This document shows positions 62,531 to 64,000 of a stretch of 64,000 nt of DNA, one piece after another. The translations under genes and the position numbers were made by a program. The stretch spans positions 6,627,126-6,691,125 of the forward strand of contig OX030958.1 in assembly GCA_943735955.1 (NCBI GenBank), in the 5' to 3' direction. Under the pieces are notes generated by a model. The model saw only the letters and a program-made list of their open reading frames with translations, was not told the DNA's origin and did not search any database. The stretch is from Piscicola geometra. Its lineage: Eukaryota; Annelida; Clitellata; Hirudinida; Piscicolidae. Numbering within the stretch: position 1 is the first letter of the stretch; each line of letters starts with the position of its first letter.

Positions 62531-62600
62531 GTTTAGCTTTATAGCTCAGTGCAAACTGGGTCATGGTAGACCACGGTAGTTTGAAATCTTGGTAATAGAA
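62531..62600 (+). repeat. degenerate tRNA-like sequence
   Basis: TATAGCTCAGTGCAAACTGG resembles an A box and GTTTGAAATCT a B box 30 bases later, but no acceptor or anticodon stem pairs. It is probably a decayed tRNA-derived repeat. Confidence 0.25.
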
Positions 62601-64000
62601 GGAGTTGTTTATTGTTCATTGAGCGTTTATGAGGCAAATCAGATAAAGGTAAGAATGAGATTTTACACATAAATCTGAAATAATGGAATAATTTACTCAA
62701 ACTACGACTTTCTACCTCGTCTAGTTAAGCCTGCTATCCCAGCCTTAGAACAGTAAAGATGCATCAGATGATGATAATCTCGACTCACTCCAAGCCCTCC
62801 TTGTATATGCCAGCTCTTGGGATAAGCATGGAAAGCTTCCGTGTTACAACTCACGCGACATATGGCGTAGGTTGTGTATTAGTGCGCAAGTACAGAGGGG
62901 TGTTCGCTGGTGTGTTTATGACTACATGAAAGTCCTCGTGAATGTCTGTGAAGACTTGTGTGCCTCGCCTTCTATTCCTCTTTGCATATGGATTTTTATT
63001 TTAAAAGAAAAGTTTTTTTCTTCAAAATTTGCTACCGCATCAGGCGTGTTTATGTATGTTGTTTTCATGTGAATAGTCGACGTTTTTTCATTTGAGATGA
63101 ATACATTATTTTAAAGTTTGCACTTGAAAATTTTCATTTTTCACAGAAGTCGCCCATTATCAGTTTTCTCTTCCATTATCTTAGCGTTTTGTTCTACGAA
63201 ACAGGATTCAAAAGAGTTTTTCGTTCTCATGAAAATATCACAATTGTCCTCCATGTTTAAACTTAAAAAATACTTATTTAAAAAGAGCTTTTAGTTCGAA
63301 AAAACTGCAATTTTTGTCTGTAGTGGATATTACCGTGAAATACTAATATTTTCGGGTCTTTTTAAATTCATAAACGATTTTGTATAAATTTATTGTTTTT
63401 TTGGTTTTATCTTTGACATATTACATTCATATTAGTCAGTTTATGGGAAATATTATATTCATAAAAACTAATTTTTAATGGTTATAATAAAGCTATTTTA
63501 AAACTAAAAATACATATAAACAAAGAACTAAAGCATTCAATGGTTTTCTATTGAGAAAGATTCAGAATGTTATTTAATAATACATAATAATACTGAGATT
63601 TCTAGATGTTAAAAACAATTATTTTAAAAATTCTGTAAACTTCGATTTTTTATGTTATTTTAAATTTTATTCTTTAATTTGTACTTCGTTTTTTCAAGAT
63701 TAATTTCTATTTAATACCTTTTAGTTTGGGAGTTCATATATACGGTATTAAGTTGACTGTTTGAAAGCAAAATTAAATTCTAGAAGAAAAAAAGATTAAG
63801 AAAATGCCTTCACTAATGAAATGAGAAAGTTAACTAAGGGAAAGAAAATCTAATTGGAAAAAAAGAATGTTTGTTTCCGATGGTTGAAGTAAATTAAATT
63901 TTATTTCTCAAAGGTCGATTCATTGGACGATCGTAAAATCCATCGAATTGTATACAATTAAAAATTAAAAAATAAATTATTACATTATTGAAGAGAAACA
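62601..64000. other. gene-poor AT-rich sequence to window end
   Basis: No exon, RNA gene or repeat family supported. Confidence 0.35.

Noticed and set aside
62531..62600. Functional tRNA gene
   Set aside because: A-box and B-box-like words are present but the acceptor, D and anticodon stems do not pair.

Overview
This is eukaryotic, AT-rich animal DNA. Genes are split into many short exons with GT-AG (and one GC-AG) introns, and the sequence between them is packed with DNA transposons, SINE-like repeats, microsatellites and minisatellites. Two small secreted proteins with an antistasin-type cysteine pattern, a family best known from leeches, point to a clitellate annelid, probably a leech. 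That assignment is inference; no rRNA or mitochondrial marker is present.

Left part (1-7.6 kb): two low-complexity coding blocks on the plus strand. One is a Ser/Asp/Glu-rich terminal exon; the other is an uninterrupted 1445-codon frame dominated by Asn and Asp/Glu runs. A long GATT microsatellite follows. Middle-left (7.9-18.3 kb): a head-to-tail segmental duplication of a complete 12-exon SLC22/organic-cation-transporter-like gene on the minus strand. Both copies look intact and both carry the same hAT relic in intron 5, so the hAT insertion came before the duplication. Next (18.3-20.9 kb, minus): a gene built almost wholly of micro-exons (8-26 codons, all phase 0) encoding a cysteine-cluster protein, with a degenerate tandem array just upstream of its promoter.

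Centre (23-30.6 kb): a full-length but dead hAT element with an exact 8-bp target duplication, a MULE-like transposase relic, a foldback-type element with tandem-repeat inverted ends, and a small MITE. Then SNAP29 (31.3-33.2 kb, minus, 8 exons), which is divergent from a tandem pair of previously unrecognised single-pass membrane protein genes (33.5-34.6 and 34.9-39.4 kb, plus). Each of the pair has six short exons joined only by phase-1 introns. The second copy has a 2.7-kb hAT element inserted 14 nt inside intron 4.

Right part (40-64 kb): copies of a tRNA-derived SINE, two antistasin-like secreted inhibitor genes with TATA-type promoters, another hAT relic between them, the signal-peptide first exon of a further secreted protein, and about 11 kb of gene-poor sequence rich in ATC/GAT microsatellites and 12-, 24- and 32-bp minisatellites.

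Exon models were built by hand from splice-site context, reading-frame phase and agreement between paralogs. No database search was possible. Family names rest on recognised motifs; the two micro-exon families are reported without an assigned function.
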